DNA from: Mycobacterium sp. ACS4331
GTDB taxonomy: Bacteria; Actinomycetota; Actinomycetes; Mycobacteriales; Mycobacteriaceae
DNA length: 64,000 nucleotides
Reading direction: 5' to 3'
Assembly: GCF_001667265.1 (NCBI RefSeq)
Contig: NZ_LZHW01000001.1
Coordinates: 1-64,000, forward strand
In this document: positions 53,057 to 62,418 of the stretch, piece after piece
Numbering within the stretch: position 1 is the first letter of the stretch
How the letters are laid out: each line of letters starts with the position of its first letter
Translations under genes and position numbers: made by a program
Notes under the pieces: model-generated
What the model was told of the DNA's origin: nothing
Databases searched by the model: none
What the model saw: the letters and a program-made list of their open reading frames with translations, nothing else

Positions 53057-53125
53057 GTGCGCCCAGAAGAGCCTGGCGTACGCGGAACCCCAGGTCGGCT
53101 GTAGCGCAGACTCTTCTCGGCGCGC
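53057..53125. repeat. 69-nt nested palindrome after the biosynthetic operon
   Basis: AGAAGAG (53065-53071) pairs with CTCTTCT (53111-53117). The pairing continues outward through GTGCGCC / GGCGCGC after one mismatch, and inward with CCTGG / CCAGG (53072-53076, 53090-53094). No T-run. Size and layout resemble the other 60-70 nt palindromes in the window. It may end the operon transcript. Confidence 0.6.
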
Positions 53126-53171
53126 CCGTCGGAATTGACACCTGGATCACCGCACCGACAAGATTCAGTCC

Positions 53172-53780
53172 ATGCGCACGCACGGGTGGGGCGGAGCCAC
53201 GCCCGCCAGTGACGAGGAGGCCATCGAGCGCATCCTCGACGCCGCCAGCGCGGCCATCGACGATCGGGGCGCCGCGATGCGCGTCGCCGATGTCGCGCGT
53301 GCCCTCGAGGTGTCCCGCCAGACCGTCTACAACTACTTTCCGGGGAACTCGCTGCTGGAGGCCGTGGCCAACCGGTCGGGCGTGCGGTTCATCGATCGCC
53401 TCGGCGCGCACCTGAGGGGCATCACCGATCCCGTCGACGCGCTCGTGGAGAGTTTCGCGTTCACCCTGGAGTGGCTGCCCAACGACAAGCCCGTGCAGTT
53501 GATGCTCGCCAACGACTTCGGTCGGACCTCGACCGAGGTCACTTCGGATATGGCCAAGCAGTTCGGGCACGGCATCCTCTCCGGCCTCGACGTCGACTGG
53601 GCCGCGCTGGGCATGGATGACGCCGCGATCGATGACCTGGTCGAGTACATGCTGCGCCTGCTGCAGTCATTCATGATCGATCCGGGCCGCCCGCCCCGCT
53701 CCGGCGAGGCGCTGCGCGGCTATGTGCGCCGCTGGCTGGGTCCGGTCGTCACGGCCGAGATCGCCCGCCATCGACCGTGA
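53172..53780 (+). CDS. TetR-family transcriptional regulator
   Basis: 202 aa. The HTH is ERILDAASAAIDDRGAAMRV, ADVARALEVSRQTVYNYFPG. The C-terminal ligand domain has LLQSFMIDPGRPPRSG. It is convergent with the DUF3556 gene and overlaps its 3' end by 32 bases. It could control the biosynthetic operon upstream or the oxygenase genes downstream; neither has an operator I could match to it. Confidence 0.88.
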   Translation: MRTHGWGGATPASDEEAIERILDAASAAIDDRGAAMRVADVARALEVSRQTVYNYFPGNSLLEAVANRSGVRFIDRLGAHLRGITDPVDALVESFAFTLEWLPNDKPVQLMLANDFGRTSTEVTSDMAKQFGHGILSGLDVDWAALGMDDAAIDDLVEYMLRLLQSFMIDPGRPPRSGEALRGYVRRWLGPVVTAEIARHRP

Positions 53781-55482
53781 TCGGGACATCGTGCTCCCAG
53801 GGTTGCCGGTCGACGACGTCGGCGACCCGGAATGTGCCGGACTCGATCAGCCCGGTGGCGGCGTCGACGATCCGGTAGCGCTGCCACTGCCGATGGATCG
53901 GCTGCCCGTCGAGGATCAGGACGCGCAACTCCTCGGGTTCGAAGGCGCAGCGGCGCTGCAGCGCGGTGATGAGCTGCTCGTTGTGCAGATGCCCGTCGCC
54001 GAAACTCCAGCCCACCGCATAGCCGGCGACGGTCTCGCCGTCGATCACCGAGTAGTCGGCGTCGCGTCCGGGCGGGATGACGTGGCCCCACAGCGTCATC
54101 AGTGCGCGACCGTGGGCGAACATCGCCCGGAACGCGTGGCCCAGCGCCAGCGCCACCTTTGCGGTCTCGGGGCCGGACAGCTTCTCGATCTGCTTGTGCT
54201 GCACCAGACCCAGTCCGATGCGGTGCTCGGCCATCTTCGCGCTGGCGGCCTCGGTGAAGAACCACTGCGAGGTGTCCCAGTTGCCCGCGTAGTACCGCAT
54301 GCCCGGCAGGAACGACACCTTCCTCGGCGCCACGTTGCCGATCACGATCGTCGTCGCGATCACCGCCATCAGGGCCACGATGGGCCACGGGGCCGTGACC
54401 GACGTCCACCCGATCGCGGCCTTGTCGACGAACAGCGTCAGCACCGCGAAGATCATGAAGACGTTCCACTCCAGCGGCACACCGAGCGGGATCGCCGTGA
54501 GGATCACCAGGTGGAACACCACCATGACGAACGCCGCCGCGTAGGTGAGCACGCCGCCGTCGGAGAAGAACAGCACCAGCGGCACCCCGAACTCGACCGC
54601 GGTGCCGAAATGCGCCAGGAACCGCGGGATTCGGCCGGGCCGCAGGTCATCGGGGAAGCGGCGGAAGAACATCCGCTTCATCCATCGCGCCCGCACCAGC
54701 GGGTTGTTCGCCATCATGGTCGCGACCACGAAGGGGAAGTGCCGGTTCAGCTTTGAGGTCGCGGCCCCGATCCAGATGGCCAGCATCACCAGCTTGGCGG
54801 CGACGATCATGTTCGCGCCGGCGAACAGGAACGTCACCGTCAACGCCCCGTACACCTCGCCGCGGGTCGCCAGGAAGATGACCTTGTCGCGCAGTCCGAG
54901 CACCGCCAGGATCGCGAGCACCGCGACGATCTTCTCCACCGGGATCAACCCGACCGACGTGCCCAGCTGCTCAACCGGCCCGGCGCCGTCGGACAGCAGC
55001 GCGATGAGCGTGGCGGCCAGCAGGCCCGCGTAGAGCAGCACGTCGAGCACCGAGCGGCGGTCACCGGCGGTGAACGGGATCCGGGACGGCCACGGCGCCA
55101 GCCGGATGGTCCCGGGCCGCAGCCAGTACAGCGGCGAGCCCATCGGCGGCGCGACTTTGCCGGTCAGCGGACCGAACCCGCAGCCCAGGCCCAGCACCTC
55201 GAACAGCAGCGACCACAGCACGACCTTCTGGAACACGATCGGTTCGCTCCACCACGACCCGATGTCGCCCCACCCGTCGATGCCTGCGGTGGACAACGCA
55301 AAACAGGCACCGCCCAGGACGTAGAGGCCTATCTTGACGGTGTAGAGCAGATAGAAGACGTCGGGATTCCCCATGCCGTGTTCGGCGATGTGCCGTGCCA
55401 TCGGTTTGATGCGTTCCGAGCGACTCAGCGCGGGCCACTGCGCGGGGTCCACCTGGGGCATGTTGGGTTCGGGGAATCCCAC
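53749..55482 (-). CDS. DUF3556 multi-pass membrane protein
   Basis: 577 aa, a family found mainly in mycobacteria. The conserved start is VGFPEPNMPQVDPAQW and SERIKPMARHIAEHGMG, and about eight to ten hydrophobic helices span residues ~45-385. A hydrophilic C-terminal third follows FLPGMRYYAGNWDTSQWFF. The GTG at 55482 is chosen to match family N-termini, though no ribosome binding site is visible; a TTG 18 bases upstream is in frame. Function unknown. Its location beside lipid- and ketone-oxidising genes hints at envelope lipid or hydrophobic-substrate handling. Confidence 0.85.
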   Translation of the reverse strand: MGFPEPNMPQVDPAQWPALSRSERIKPMARHIAEHGMGNPDVFYLLYTVKIGLYVLGGACFALSTAGIDGWGDIGSWWSEPIVFQKVVLWSLLFEVLGLGCGFGPLTGKVAPPMGSPLYWLRPGTIRLAPWPSRIPFTAGDRRSVLDVLLYAGLLAATLIALLSDGAGPVEQLGTSVGLIPVEKIVAVLAILAVLGLRDKVIFLATRGEVYGALTVTFLFAGANMIVAAKLVMLAIWIGAATSKLNRHFPFVVATMMANNPLVRARWMKRMFFRRFPDDLRPGRIPRFLAHFGTAVEFGVPLVLFFSDGGVLTYAAAFVMVVFHLVILTAIPLGVPLEWNVFMIFAVLTLFVDKAAIGWTSVTAPWPIVALMAVIATTIVIGNVAPRKVSFLPGMRYYAGNWDTSQWFFTEAASAKMAEHRIGLGLVQHKQIEKLSGPETAKVALALGHAFRAMFAHGRALMTLWGHVIPPGRDADYSVIDGETVAGYAVGWSFGDGHLHNEQLITALQRRCAFEPEELRVLILDGQPIHRQWQRYRIVDAATGLIESGTFRVADVVDRQPWEHDVPITVDGGRSRP

Positions 55483-55560
55483 GTCGGCAAAGTAACACAA
55501 TGGGTGGACGGAAACACTAAACTGTCAACTCACCCGCCGATCTGAGGAGAAGACGCAGCC

Positions 55561-57333
55561 ATGACTTTCGACACGGTGATCCGGGGCGGCCGTCTCTTCG
55601 ACGGCACGGGAGGCCCATCGGCCCTGCGCAACCTCGGTATCCGGGACGGCCGCATCGCCGCGGTGACCTCGGACCCGATCGAGGGGACCGAGGTCGTCGA
55701 CGCCGCCGGCTGCTGGGTCATCCCGGGCATCATCGACATCCACACCCACTACGACGCCGAGGTGCTGCCCGCGCCCGCGCTCACCGAGTCGCTGCGCCAC
55801 GGCGTCACCTCGATCGTCATGGGGTCCTGTTCGCTGTCGACGGTGCACGTCAACGCCTCCGAGGCCGCCGACCTGTTCGGCCGGGTCGAGGCCATCCCGC
55901 ATGAGCACGTCGTGCGCATCCTCGGTGAGTACAAGACGTGGACCAACGCCGAGGAGTACGTCGAGGCCCTCGAGACGCTGCCGCTGGGCCCCAACGTGAC
56001 GGCCTTCATCGGCCACTCCGACATGCGCGTTGCGGTCATGGGCCTGGACCGCGCCACCCGCAAGGACGTCCGGCCGACGAAAGCCGAACAGGCCCGGATG
56101 GAGGAGATGCTGAACGAGGCCCTCGACGCGGGCTTCATCGGGTTGTCCTCGCAGCAACTGCTTTTCGACAAGCTCGACGGCGACGTCTGCCGGTCGCGCA
56201 CCCTGCCGTCGACCTACGCCAAGGCCCGCGAACTGCGCCGGCTCAAGTCGATTCTGCGCAGACGGGACCGCGCGCTGCAGTCGGGGCCCGACATCACGCA
56301 CCCGCACAACATCGCCTCGCAGGCGTTCCAGTCGGTCGGGATCGGCCGCCCGCGGCTCAAGACCAGCCTGCTGGCCGCCGCCGACATGAAGTCCGCGCCC
56401 GGCGGCATGTGGCTCACGGTGGCGCTGGCCGCGATCGCCAACCGTCTCGGCGGGGACTTCCGCTTCCAGCACCTCCCGGTGCCGTTCGAGGTGTACGCCG
56501 ACGGCATCGACCTGGTGATCTTCGAGGAGTTCGGATCCGGTGCCGCCGCACTGCATCTCAAGACCGAGTTCGAGCGCAACGCGCTGCTCGCCGACGAGAC
56601 CTACCGCCGCGAGTTCCGCAAGGACTACGACAGCCGGTTCGGGGCCCGGGCCTGGCACCGCGACTTCTTCGACGCCGAGATCGTGGCCTGCCCCGATGAG
56701 AGCCTGCTGGGCAAGAGCTTCGGGGAGGTCGGGGTCGAGCGCGGTGGGCTGCATCCGGTCGACGCGTTCCTCGACCTCGTCCTCGAACACGGTGAGCGGC
56801 TGCGGTGGCGCACCACGATCTCGAATCACCGGCCGAAGGCGCTTCGGCAGCTCGCGGTGAAGAACGGCATCCAGATGGGGTTCTCCGACGCCGGTGCCCA
56901 CCTGCGCAACATGGCGTTCTACAACAGCGGCCTGCGGCTGCTGCGCCACGTCCGCGACACCGGGTTCATGAGCGTCGAACGCGCCGTGCACCGCCTCACC
57001 GGCGAGCTCGCCGACTGGTACCACCTCGATGCCGGGCACCTGCGGATGGGCGACTGGGCCGACGTCGTGGTGCTCGACCCGCAGCGGCTGGATTCGACAC
57101 TCACCGCCTACCACGAGGCGCCCGTCGAGGCGTTCGGCGGACTCAAACGCATGGTCAACCGCAACGACGAGACCGTGAAAACCGTTCTGGTGGCGGGTAA
57201 CACGGTGTTCCGCGACGGCGTCCCCACCGACCTCGTCGGCAGGCAGCGCACCGGAAGCTTCCTGCGCGCCGACGGCCGTCCCCGCAACGCGCCGACGCAG
57301 CTGGCCTCCGGGCATGCGAGTCTGACGGTATGA
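55561..57333 (+). CDS. Amidohydrolase, N-acyl-D-amino-acid deacylase-like
   Basis: 590 aa TIM-barrel metallohydrolase. The first metal motif is PGIIDIHTHYDAEV, a later one is TAFIGHSDMR, and the final aspartate lies in QMGFSDAGAHLRNMAFYN. A flanking beta-sandwich is built from both ends (DTVIRGGRLFDGTGG; WADVVVLDPQRLDST). AGGAG lies upstream of the ATG. The stop overlaps the alpha/beta hydrolase start by four bases. D-aminoacylases of this group remove acyl groups from D-amino acids, but mycobacterial paralogs are numerous and the true substrates are unknown. Confidence 0.88.
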   Translation: MTFDTVIRGGRLFDGTGGPSALRNLGIRDGRIAAVTSDPIEGTEVVDAAGCWVIPGIIDIHTHYDAEVLPAPALTESLRHGVTSIVMGSCSLSTVHVNASEAADLFGRVEAIPHEHVVRILGEYKTWTNAEEYVEALETLPLGPNVTAFIGHSDMRVAVMGLDRATRKDVRPTKAEQARMEEMLNEALDAGFIGLSSQQLLFDKLDGDVCRSRTLPSTYAKARELRRLKSILRRRDRALQSGPDITHPHNIASQAFQSVGIGRPRLKTSLLAAADMKSAPGGMWLTVALAAIANRLGGDFRFQHLPVPFEVYADGIDLVIFEEFGSGAAALHLKTEFERNALLADETYRREFRKDYDSRFGARAWHRDFFDAEIVACPDESLLGKSFGEVGVERGGLHPVDAFLDLVLEHGERLRWRTTISNHRPKALRQLAVKNGIQMGFSDAGAHLRNMAFYNSGLRLLRHVRDTGFMSVERAVHRLTGELADWYHLDAGHLRMGDWADVVVLDPQRLDSTLTAYHEAPVEAFGGLKRMVNRNDETVKTVLVAGNTVFRDGVPTDLVGRQRTGSFLRADGRPRNAPTQLASGHASLTV

Positions 57334-58235
57334 CTGAGCCACAGCGGGTGACCCTGGACCTGCCGCACCTGCGTTTCGAGGCACTGGCCTGGGGGCCGGA
57401 GGATGGCCGGCTGATGCTGTGCCTGCACGGCTACCCGGACACCGCGTGGACCTGGCGCCACCTGGGCCCGCACTTCGCCGCGCAGGGCTTCCGGGTGGTC
57501 GCACCGTTCATGCGCGGCTACGCACCCACCGAACTCGCGCGCGACGGCGACTACGGGATCGGTGCGCTGATGTTCGACGCGATGGAACTGCATGCGGCAC
57601 TCGGCGGCGGGGACGACGCGGTCCTCGTCGGACACGACTGGGGCGGGCTGGCGTCCGCGGGGATCACGGCCTACCCGGGCAACCCGTTCGGCACCGTGGT
57701 GACGATGGGCGTACCGCTGCCGGCGAGCCTGCGGACTCCCGGCAACGCCCGCAGGATGGCGCCGCTGCTCCCACGGCAGCTGAAGATGAGCTGGTACATC
57801 CTGTTCCAGCAGCTTCCGAGGATCTCCGAACGCAACCTGGACCGGGTGATCCCCAAGCTGTGGCGGGACTGGTGCCCGCCGGGCTACGACGCCCGCGAGG
57901 ACCTGGCGCGGCTGTGGGAGAGCCTGCCGGACATGGACAGGCGCACTGCTGCGCTGGCGTATTACCGCGCGATCGCGCGACCGCTGCGGCGCGGCAGCGG
58001 GCAGCCCGACCTGGACCGATACGGTATGACGCAGCAGCCGATGTCACCGCTTCTGGTGCTGCACGGCCGCATCGACGGCGCCATCGACGTCCGGATCGGC
58101 ACCATCAGCGCACAGGGCCTTCCACCCGGCAGCCGGCACGAGGTCATCGACGGCGCAGGGCATTTCATGCACCTCGATCAGCCCGATGTCGTGCACCGGC
58201 TCATCGGCGACTACGCGGGCGGCGCCACCTCGTAG
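57330..58235 (+). CDS. Alpha/beta hydrolase (epoxide-hydrolase/haloalkane-type)
   Basis: 301 aa. The oxyanion region is MLCLHGYPDTAWTWRHLG. The nucleophile elbow is VLVGHDWGGLAS, where Asp takes the nucleophile position as in epoxide hydrolases and haloalkane dehalogenases. The catalytic His is in VIDGAGHFMHLDQPD. The start overlaps the amidohydrolase stop, so the two form an operon. Its 3' end overlaps the convergent monooxygenase gene by 25 bases. The likely reaction is epoxide or ester hydrolysis. Confidence 0.88.
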   Translation: MTEPQRVTLDLPHLRFEALAWGPEDGRLMLCLHGYPDTAWTWRHLGPHFAAQGFRVVAPFMRGYAPTELARDGDYGIGALMFDAMELHAALGGGDDAVLVGHDWGGLASAGITAYPGNPFGTVVTMGVPLPASLRTPGNARRMAPLLPRQLKMSWYILFQQLPRISERNLDRVIPKLWRDWCPPGYDAREDLARLWESLPDMDRRTAALAYYRAIARPLRRGSGQPDLDRYGMTQQPMSPLLVLHGRIDGAIDVRIGTISAQGLPPGSRHEVIDGAGHFMHLDQPDVVHRLIGDYAGGATS

Positions 58236-60163
58236 TCGTCGGGGTCGACCCGGCTGGTCCACTTCCAGTAGTCGACGATGCGGAACCCGTAGAGCGTGGG
58301 CACCTCCCCGGCTGAGTTCTTGTAGTAGCTCACCACTTTGGGGTGCGTGTAGACCATGGTCTTGAGCTGGGCCTGGTTGCGACGGTGGTAGTCGGCGCAC
58401 ACGTGCGTCTTCGGGGTGGCCCAGCGTGCGTTGTTCGCGATGACCATGTCGAGACAGCCCATGATGTAGCGCATCTGGCATTCGGAGTTGTAGATGATGC
58501 TGGTGCCGTTCACGGCGTTGGTGCCGGGACCGTACATGCAGTAGAAGTTCGGGAACCCCGAGACCGTCACACCGAGATAGGCATACGGCGCGTCTCCCCA
58601 CGCCTCGTTGAGCGACACCCCGTCCAGGCCGCGGATGTCGATCGGGCCCAACTGGTGGTTGACGTCGAAACCCGTGGCCCACACCAGGATGTCGGCGCGC
58701 CGGTGGGTGCCGTCGACGGTCGTCACCCCGTCCGGGTCGATGGCGACGATGCCGTCGCGGATCAGGTCGACGTCGTCTCGCTGCAGCGTGCGCAGCCAGG
58801 TCCCGTTGTCCTGCAGCATGCGCTTGCCCATCGGTGGATAGTCCGGGATGACCTTCGCCAGCAGATCCTCGTCGTCGGTGAACACCCGCATCCACGCGAT
58901 CAGCATCTCGCGGATGGCGTGGTTGGCCTCACCGCAGGACAGCCCGCCGGTGTCCCAGCCGGGATCGACCATGACGCGTTCCTGTGCGGCATCGGTCAGC
59001 GGCCACCAGGACAGGAAGCGCAGCCAGCGCCCGTAATACGGCAGATGGCGGATCGCCCAGCGCGCACCATCGGGAATCTGGTCGTGGTAGGCGATGTTCG
59101 GGGCCATCCACTGCGGCGTGCGCTGGTAGACGTCGACGTGCGCGGCACTTTCGGCGATGGCCGGCACCAGCTGGAATCCACTGGCCCCCGCTCCGATCAC
59201 GGCCACCCGCCGACCGGCGACATCGAGGTCGTCGGGCCAGTCGGCGGTGTGAAACGACGGGCCTTGGAAGCTGCTCGCGCCCTTGATGTCCGGGATGACG
59301 GGGTTGCCGAACTGGCCGACGGCACAGATCAGGGCGCGGGCCCGCAGCACCTCGTCGGTGCCGTCGGCCGAGCGGATGGCCACCCGCCATGTCGCCGAGG
59401 CGTCGTCCCAGACGGCCTCGCTGACCTCGGTGCTGAACCGGATGTGCTCACTGATCCCGTGCTTGTCGAAGACGTCTTCGAGGTAGGCCAGGATCTCCGG
59501 CTGTTCGGAGTAATAGTGCGTCCAGTGGTCGGTCGGCTCGAACGAGTACGCGTAGTACTGGTTGGCGATGTCCACGCGGCAGCCCGGATAACGGTTGGCC
59601 CGCCACGTCCCGCCCACGCCGGCCTGCTTCTCGATGATCGTGAACGGCAACCCGGCCTGCTTGAGTTTGATGCCGGCGAGCAGACCCGCTTCGCCGCAAC
59701 CGATCACGACGACGGGGAACGCGGCGCGCTGCTCCGGCGTCGAGGCCAGCGGGGGACCGGCCTGGTCGGCGTCGGTGAGGCGCAGGTCCGCGGCGACGTA
59801 GTCGAGGTATTCGTCGGTGACCTGCCCGGGCGCGATGGCCTCGAACATGACCCGCATCTGGTCGGCGTCCGGCGCGAACGGCGGCGGGCAGCCCCGGTCC
59901 CGGTAGGCGCGGATCACGTCGAAGGCTCGTGCGCGGACCGTCTGCTTGTCCGGTTCGGCGTACCCGCCCTGCAGGTCCATCGGGATCAGCAGGGGCGGGC
60001 GGGGCAGTTCGTCGAGCAGGCCCAGATCGCCGGTCATGTGCACCATCGACATCAGCAGTGCCGGAACGCTGGCCTGCTCGACGGCCTCGCGAATGACCTC
60101 ATCGGGGTGATCGAACGGCAACCCGAGCAGAGCGTCGGAGTGACTCGCCGTCGTCAGGTCCAT
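58211..60163 (-). CDS. Baeyer-Villiger flavin monooxygenase (HAPMO type)
   Basis: 650 aa NADPH/FAD enzyme that inserts oxygen next to a ketone to give an ester. The two Rossmann motifs are VVVIGCGEAGLLAG and RVAVIGAGASGFQL. Between them is the BVMO fingerprint FQGPSFHTADWPDD (FxGxxxHTxxWP). The ~130-residue N-terminal extension is as in 4-hydroxyacetophenone monooxygenase and is absent from the ~540-aa cyclohexanone type. ATG 60163 with GGGGA upstream is chosen; the frame runs open to 61075 through the opposite-strand gene without support. Hydrolases on both sides could split the ester product. Confidence 0.92.
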   Translation of the reverse strand: MDLTTASHSDALLGLPFDHPDEVIREAVEQASVPALLMSMVHMTGDLGLLDELPRPPLLIPMDLQGGYAEPDKQTVRARAFDVIRAYRDRGCPPPFAPDADQMRVMFEAIAPGQVTDEYLDYVAADLRLTDADQAGPPLASTPEQRAAFPVVVIGCGEAGLLAGIKLKQAGLPFTIIEKQAGVGGTWRANRYPGCRVDIANQYYAYSFEPTDHWTHYYSEQPEILAYLEDVFDKHGISEHIRFSTEVSEAVWDDASATWRVAIRSADGTDEVLRARALICAVGQFGNPVIPDIKGASSFQGPSFHTADWPDDLDVAGRRVAVIGAGASGFQLVPAIAESAAHVDVYQRTPQWMAPNIAYHDQIPDGARWAIRHLPYYGRWLRFLSWWPLTDAAQERVMVDPGWDTGGLSCGEANHAIREMLIAWMRVFTDDEDLLAKVIPDYPPMGKRMLQDNGTWLRTLQRDDVDLIRDGIVAIDPDGVTTVDGTHRRADILVWATGFDVNHQLGPIDIRGLDGVSLNEAWGDAPYAYLGVTVSGFPNFYCMYGPGTNAVNGTSIIYNSECQMRYIMGCLDMVIANNARWATPKTHVCADYHRRNQAQLKTMVYTHPKVVSYYKNSAGEVPTLYGFRIVDYWKWTSRVDPDDYEVAPPA

Positions 60164-60262
60164 GTCATCCCCATTCAGCACACCGTTGTCTGACCCCGTC
60201 GGCAATGCTAGCGTCAGGGTTGACACATCACAAGGATTGTCCAGTCGAGGGGGGAGTCGCCG

Positions 60263-61183
60263 ATGACCGACCTTCAGGTGCGGCGCGTGCGCTTCGACTT
60301 CGCCGGCGACGACATCCCCTTCCTCTGGCAGCCCGCGCGACCGGCGTTCGCGATGCAGTGCAATCTGGTCTCGCTGTTCGCACCCGGGTTCGAGAAGTTC
60401 ATCGTCGACGCCACGCGGGAGGCCATGCCGCTGATCCGCGACCCGGAGGTCGTCGAGGAGGCGCAGGCCTACCTTCGGCAGGAGGCGCAGCACTCCGCGG
60501 CGCACATGAGCCACGTGCGTGCCCTGGCCCGGCGCTGGCCCGGGCTGCGCGACACCATGGACGAGGTGACGGCGTCGTTCGATCGGCTGACGGCCACCAA
60601 ACCCCTGGCCTGGCGTCTCGGCTACACGGCCGCCGTGGAGGCCACGTTCACGCCGTACTTCAAGGTGTTCCTCGACCACGAGGACAAACTCTTCGCACCC
60701 GGAGACGAACGCGTGGCGTCGCTGTTCCTGTGGCACTTCGTCGAGGAGATCGAGCACCGCAGTTCCGCGCTGCGGGTGTACGACGCGGTGCACGACAGCT
60801 ACCTGTATCGACTGAAAACCCTTGTGGGCGTGGTCAAACACATCGACGAGGTGCTTGAGATCATCTCCCGCGGGTTCCGCGAGCACGTGCCGGAGGACGA
60901 CGGCGGCCGGTTCAGTGCGCTGATCCCCAGCGGTATGTCGCCGCGTGAGCTGCTGGCCGCGCAGCGCGCCGCACGGGACCTGGCCAGCCGCGAGCAGGCG
61001 ACCTATGCCGGTGTGCCCAAACGCGAGATGCTGGCCATGGTCCTCGGTCTGATCCGCTCGCAGGCGCCCCGTCACAACCCGGAGACCGAGAACCTGCCGC
61101 CGTTCGCCGACCGTTGGTTCCGGCGGTTCGCCGTCGAGCCCAGGAGTGCGGCGCGCTGGTATTCGGTGGGCGCGGTGGACTGA
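60263..61183 (+). CDS. Predicted metal-dependent hydrolase (ferritin-like, PF10118 type)
   Basis: 306 aa helical protein with a ferritin-like set of metal ligands: EEAQAYLRQEAQHSAAH and a second LWHFVEEIEHRSSAL, giving paired ExxH motifs for a possible di-iron site. A strong GGGGGGAG precedes the ATG. It is divergent from the monooxygenase gene across about 100 bp containing TTGACA (60219-60224), and lies 2 bp before the Rieske oxygenase gene, so the two are co-transcribed. The annotation as hydrolase is historic; an oxygenase or oxidase role is equally possible. Confidence 0.82.
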   Translation: MTDLQVRRVRFDFAGDDIPFLWQPARPAFAMQCNLVSLFAPGFEKFIVDATREAMPLIRDPEVVEEAQAYLRQEAQHSAAHMSHVRALARRWPGLRDTMDEVTASFDRLTATKPLAWRLGYTAAVEATFTPYFKVFLDHEDKLFAPGDERVASLFLWHFVEEIEHRSSALRVYDAVHDSYLYRLKTLVGVVKHIDEVLEIISRGFREHVPEDDGGRFSALIPSGMSPRELLAAQRAARDLASREQATYAGVPKREMLAMVLGLIRSQAPRHNPETENLPPFADRWFRRFAVEPRSAARWYSVGAVD

Positions 61184-61185
61184 CC

Positions 61186-62412
61186 GTGACCGAGGAACGC
61201 GCGTTCTCCTTCGACACCGCCGGTGACCTCGAGGAGGTCCTCGCCCCGGTGCGCCAGGCCGCCGAAACCGTCACCGCGCAACAGCCTTTCGTCCGTTCGA
61301 TGACGCGTCGTGTCCTCGACCACGTCGACAACCGAAGTCTCGACATCGCGGCCGAGGTCCTCACCGTCCCCGCGGAGGTGTTCACCAGCGCCGAACGGTT
61401 TGCCGCGGACCGCGACATGATGCGGCGGACACCGCATGTCGTGGCCTGGGGCGGCGAGATCGCCGAACCGGGCGATTACACCACCAAGGACGTCATGGGC
61501 ACCCCGATCCTGCTGCTGCGCTCCGACGACGGGGTTGTGCGGGCATTCGTCAACGTGTGCGCGCATCGCGGGGCGCAGGTCGCCGCGGGCTGCGGGCACG
61601 CCACCAGGTTCACCTGCCCGTATCACGCGTGGACCTACGACAGCCGGGGCCGGCTGGCGAGCCTGCCCGGGCGCGCGATGTTCGCGGGCGTGGATCTGTC
61701 CCAGCGTGGGTTGCGCCCGCTGCCGGTCAGCGAGCAGGCCGGGCTGATCGTCGTCGGCCTCGACGAATCCGTTGCGGTGGACGGGTTTCTCGACGACGCC
61801 GCCGAGGACCTGGAGAGCTTCGGCTTCGGACAGTACGCCCACGCACAGACCGTGGACCTGCCCCTGCGGGCCAACTGGAAGCTGGCCGTCGACGTGAACT
61901 TCGAGGGCTACCATTTTCCGTTCCTGCACAAGGACACCCTGGCGCCCATCGTCACCAACAACTCGGTGTTCGACGTCTTCGGTGCGCACTGCCGGTGGGC
62001 CTTCCCGTTCCGCAACATCGAGGAACTGCGCGACGTCCCGGAGGACGACTGGCCCGAGCGGTTCAGCGGATCGGTGGTCTACGGCATCTTCCCCAGCTGC
62101 GTGCTGGTCGAGTCCCCGGTGTCGACGCTGATGCTGCGGGTCTATCCCGGCGACACGGCCGGCACATGCGTGGTCCACATGGTCGGTGGCGCACTGCATC
62201 CCATCCGAGACGACTCCGACAGCATGCTGGCCCAGGCCGGATTCGACGGTGCCACCGCGGTATTGCGCGACGAGGACTTCCCGGCCGCCGAGGCGTGCCA
62301 GCGCGGTGCAGAGCACGGTCTCAAGGACATCCTCCTCGGCCGGTCCGAGCCCCTGGTCCAGCATCTGCACCAGCAGTGGGATGCCGCGCTCGCCGTGCCC
62401 AGGGACGTGTGA
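61186..62412 (+). CDS. Rieske non-heme iron oxygenase, large subunit
   Basis: 408 aa. The Rieske [2Fe-2S] ligands are CAHRG and CPYHAW (C-x-H and C-x-x-H, 17 residues apart) at about residues 125-150. The mononuclear iron site is DVNFEGYHFPFLHKD with two His, plus a later Asp. It is similar to ring-hydroxylating dioxygenase alpha subunits and mycobacterial KshA/carnitine-type enzymes. GTG 61186 is chosen, two bases after the upstream stop. No ferredoxin or reductase gene is adjacent. It probably oxidises a hydrophobic or aromatic substrate in the same pathway as the neighbouring monooxygenase. Confidence 0.9.
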   Translation: MTEERAFSFDTAGDLEEVLAPVRQAAETVTAQQPFVRSMTRRVLDHVDNRSLDIAAEVLTVPAEVFTSAERFAADRDMMRRTPHVVAWGGEIAEPGDYTTKDVMGTPILLLRSDDGVVRAFVNVCAHRGAQVAAGCGHATRFTCPYHAWTYDSRGRLASLPGRAMFAGVDLSQRGLRPLPVSEQAGLIVVGLDESVAVDGFLDDAAEDLESFGFGQYAHAQTVDLPLRANWKLAVDVNFEGYHFPFLHKDTLAPIVTNNSVFDVFGAHCRWAFPFRNIEELRDVPEDDWPERFSGSVVYGIFPSCVLVESPVSTLMLRVYPGDTAGTCVVHMVGGALHPIRDDSDSMLAQAGFDGATAVLRDEDFPAAEACQRGAEHGLKDILLGRSEPLVQHLHQQWDAALAVPRDV

Positions 62413-62418
62413 GTCGCG

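Noticed and set aside
60164..61075. N-terminal extension of the Baeyer-Villiger monooxygenase frame to 954 codons
   Set aside because: The extra part lies opposite the ferritin-like hydrolase gene and has no family similarity; ATG 60163 with GGGGA gives the HAPMO-like length.
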